From the NCBI GenBank assembly GCA_031280615.1, contig JAITGO010000002.1, positions 339,239 through 403,238 of the forward strand: DNA of 64,000 bases, read 5' to 3'. Positions 63,401-64,000 of this stretch are shown here, piece after piece. The notes under the pieces are model-generated. The model was given only the letters and a program-made list of their open reading frames with translations. It was not told the DNA's origin and did no database searches. The position numbers and the translations under genes were made by a program. How positions within the stretch are numbered: position 1 is the first letter of the stretch; each line of letters begins with the position of its first letter. Source of the stretch: Desulfobulbus sp. (GTDB taxonomy: Bacteria; Desulfobacterota; Desulfobulbia; Desulfobulbales; Desulfobulbaceae).

Positions 63401-64000
63401 ATGATCCAGCCCGGCTTTTTCGACCTGCAGGACCGATTGCACAAAATCGACAAGAACGGCGACCCGCTTGCCAAGATCAACGAGACGGTCAACTGGGAGC
63501 TGTTTCGTCCGGCGCTCGAAAAGGCCCGTGATAAGGGCCGGCAGTCTAATGTGGGGCCGAAGGGGTACGATGTTATTTTGCTGTTCAAGATTCTTATCCT
63601 GCAGTCGCTGTACAACCTGTCGGATGACGCAACCGAGTTTCAGATTCTCGACCGGCACTCTTTTGGTCGCTTTCTTGGTCTGCACATCAGTCAGAAGGTT
63701 CCGGACGCCACCACCATCTGGCGTTTTCGGGAAGACCTCGTCAGGGCCGGCATCGTGGAGGAGCTGTTTGCCACCTTTGACGCGCACCTTCGAGCCAATG
63801 GTTTCATGGCGATGAAAGGGCAGATCGTGGATGCCAGTATCGTGGGCGTACCCAAGCAGCGGAACAGCCGGGAAGAAAACGCCAGGATAAAAGAGGGCGA
63901 CGTCCCGGAGGACTGGTCCGAGAACAAGCGGCGAAGGAAAGATGTGGATGCGCGCTGGACCAAGAAGAACGGCAAGTCTTTTTACGGCTACAAGAACCAC
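63401..64000 (+). CDS. IS5-family transposase, 3' truncated by window edge
   Basis: From the ATG at 63401 (behind GGAG) 200 codons are open to the window end: MIQPGFFDLQDRLHKIDKNG, DDATEFQILDRHSFGRFLGL, TTIWRFREDLVRAGI and KGQIVDASIVGVPKQRNSRE, with the first catalytic aspartate in VDAS. This is the IS5/IS1031-type DDE transposase N-terminal half. Its GC content is like the chromosome and unlike the flanking element. The IS left end must lie in 63279-63400; I could not fix the terminal repeat without the other end. Confidence 0.9.
   Translation, partial: MIQPGFFDLQDRLHKIDKNGDPLAKINETVNWELFRPALEKARDKGRQSNVGPKGYDVILLFKILILQSLYNLSDDATEFQILDRHSFGRFLGLHISQKVPDATTIWRFREDLVRAGIVEELFATFDAHLRANGFMAMKGQIVDASIVGVPKQRNSREENARIKEGDVPEDWSENKRRRKDVDARWTKKNGKSFYGYKNH

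Larger units (their letters stand above)
61263..64000 (+). mobile_element. left end of a tRNA-Arg-integrated mobilizable element
   Basis: Base composition drops sharply from 61313 to about 63360 compared with the chromosome. The tRNA 3' fragment, integrase, oriT-like site, MobC-like and TraC-like genes and an IS5-type transposase are in the order expected of an integrative and mobilizable element. Its other end is outside the window. Confidence 0.8.

Overview
The window looks like chromosome of a GC-rich anaerobic sulfate- or metal-reducing bacterium of the Desulfobacterota, possibly Desulfobulbales-like. The basis is an F420/rubredoxin-type flavodiiron protein, a D. gigas-type aldehyde oxidoreductase (Mop) followed by the gene set known from Desulfovibrio as DVU_1551 to DVU_1558, a sigma-54-driven iron alcohol dehydrogenase, and a small selenoprotein. 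The exact taxon cannot be read from the sequence alone.

Layout. 1-6.4 kb: ordinary chromosome (flavoprotein fragment, spermidine-synthase-like membrane protein, MFS exporter, two cell-envelope proteins, flavodiiron protein). 6.4-17.3 kb: a complete type I-F CRISPR-Cas locus, all on the minus strand (cas1, cas2/3, csy1, csy2, csy3, cas6f, then a 35-repeat array). Its distal end abuts a truncated HMG-CoA-lyase-like gene, and a damaged HEPN/MNT toxin-antitoxin pair lies upstream of cas1. The gap between cas2/3 and csy1 holds a two-repeat mini-CRISPR. Its 23-nt spacer matches a CC-PAM-flanked site just upstream of csy1, so it looks like a crRNA-type autoregulator of the Cascade genes. This is the most interesting item in the window.

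18.3-25.1 kb: two divergent metal-resistance modules (Zn/Cd/Pb-type P-type ATPase with a MerR regulator; CPC-type ATPase with CsoR), then a short plus-strand run ending in a Uxx-star glutaredoxin-like selenoprotein with an in-frame UGA. 25.3-39.1 kb: a tightly overlapping minus-strand operon of nine genes (phosphatase, nucleotidyltransferase-HD fusion, XdhC, AMP ligase, radical SAM, C-GCAxxG protein, methyltransferase, redox protein, dicluster flavoprotein) behind mop and the alcohol dehydrogenase. Together these suggest ethanol to acetaldehyde to acetate oxidation plus maturation of the molybdenum enzyme.

39.6-53.7 kb: hemerythrin, MaoC, MarC, a PEP-CTERM protein and a flavin reductase; then a two-component system divergent from an LTA-synthase-like sulfatase and an EptA-type phosphoethanolamine transferase (envelope modification); then an autotransporter remnant and a molybdopterin oxidoreductase. 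53.8-60.9 kb: two hybrid sensor kinases around a LysR regulator. 61.26-64 kb: the left end of an integrative and mobilizable element inserted in tRNA-Arg(UCU), with a tRNA 3' half, tyrosine integrase, candidate oriT with an IncP-like nic sequence, a MobC-like protein, a truncated TraC-like protein and an IS5-family transposase running off the window.
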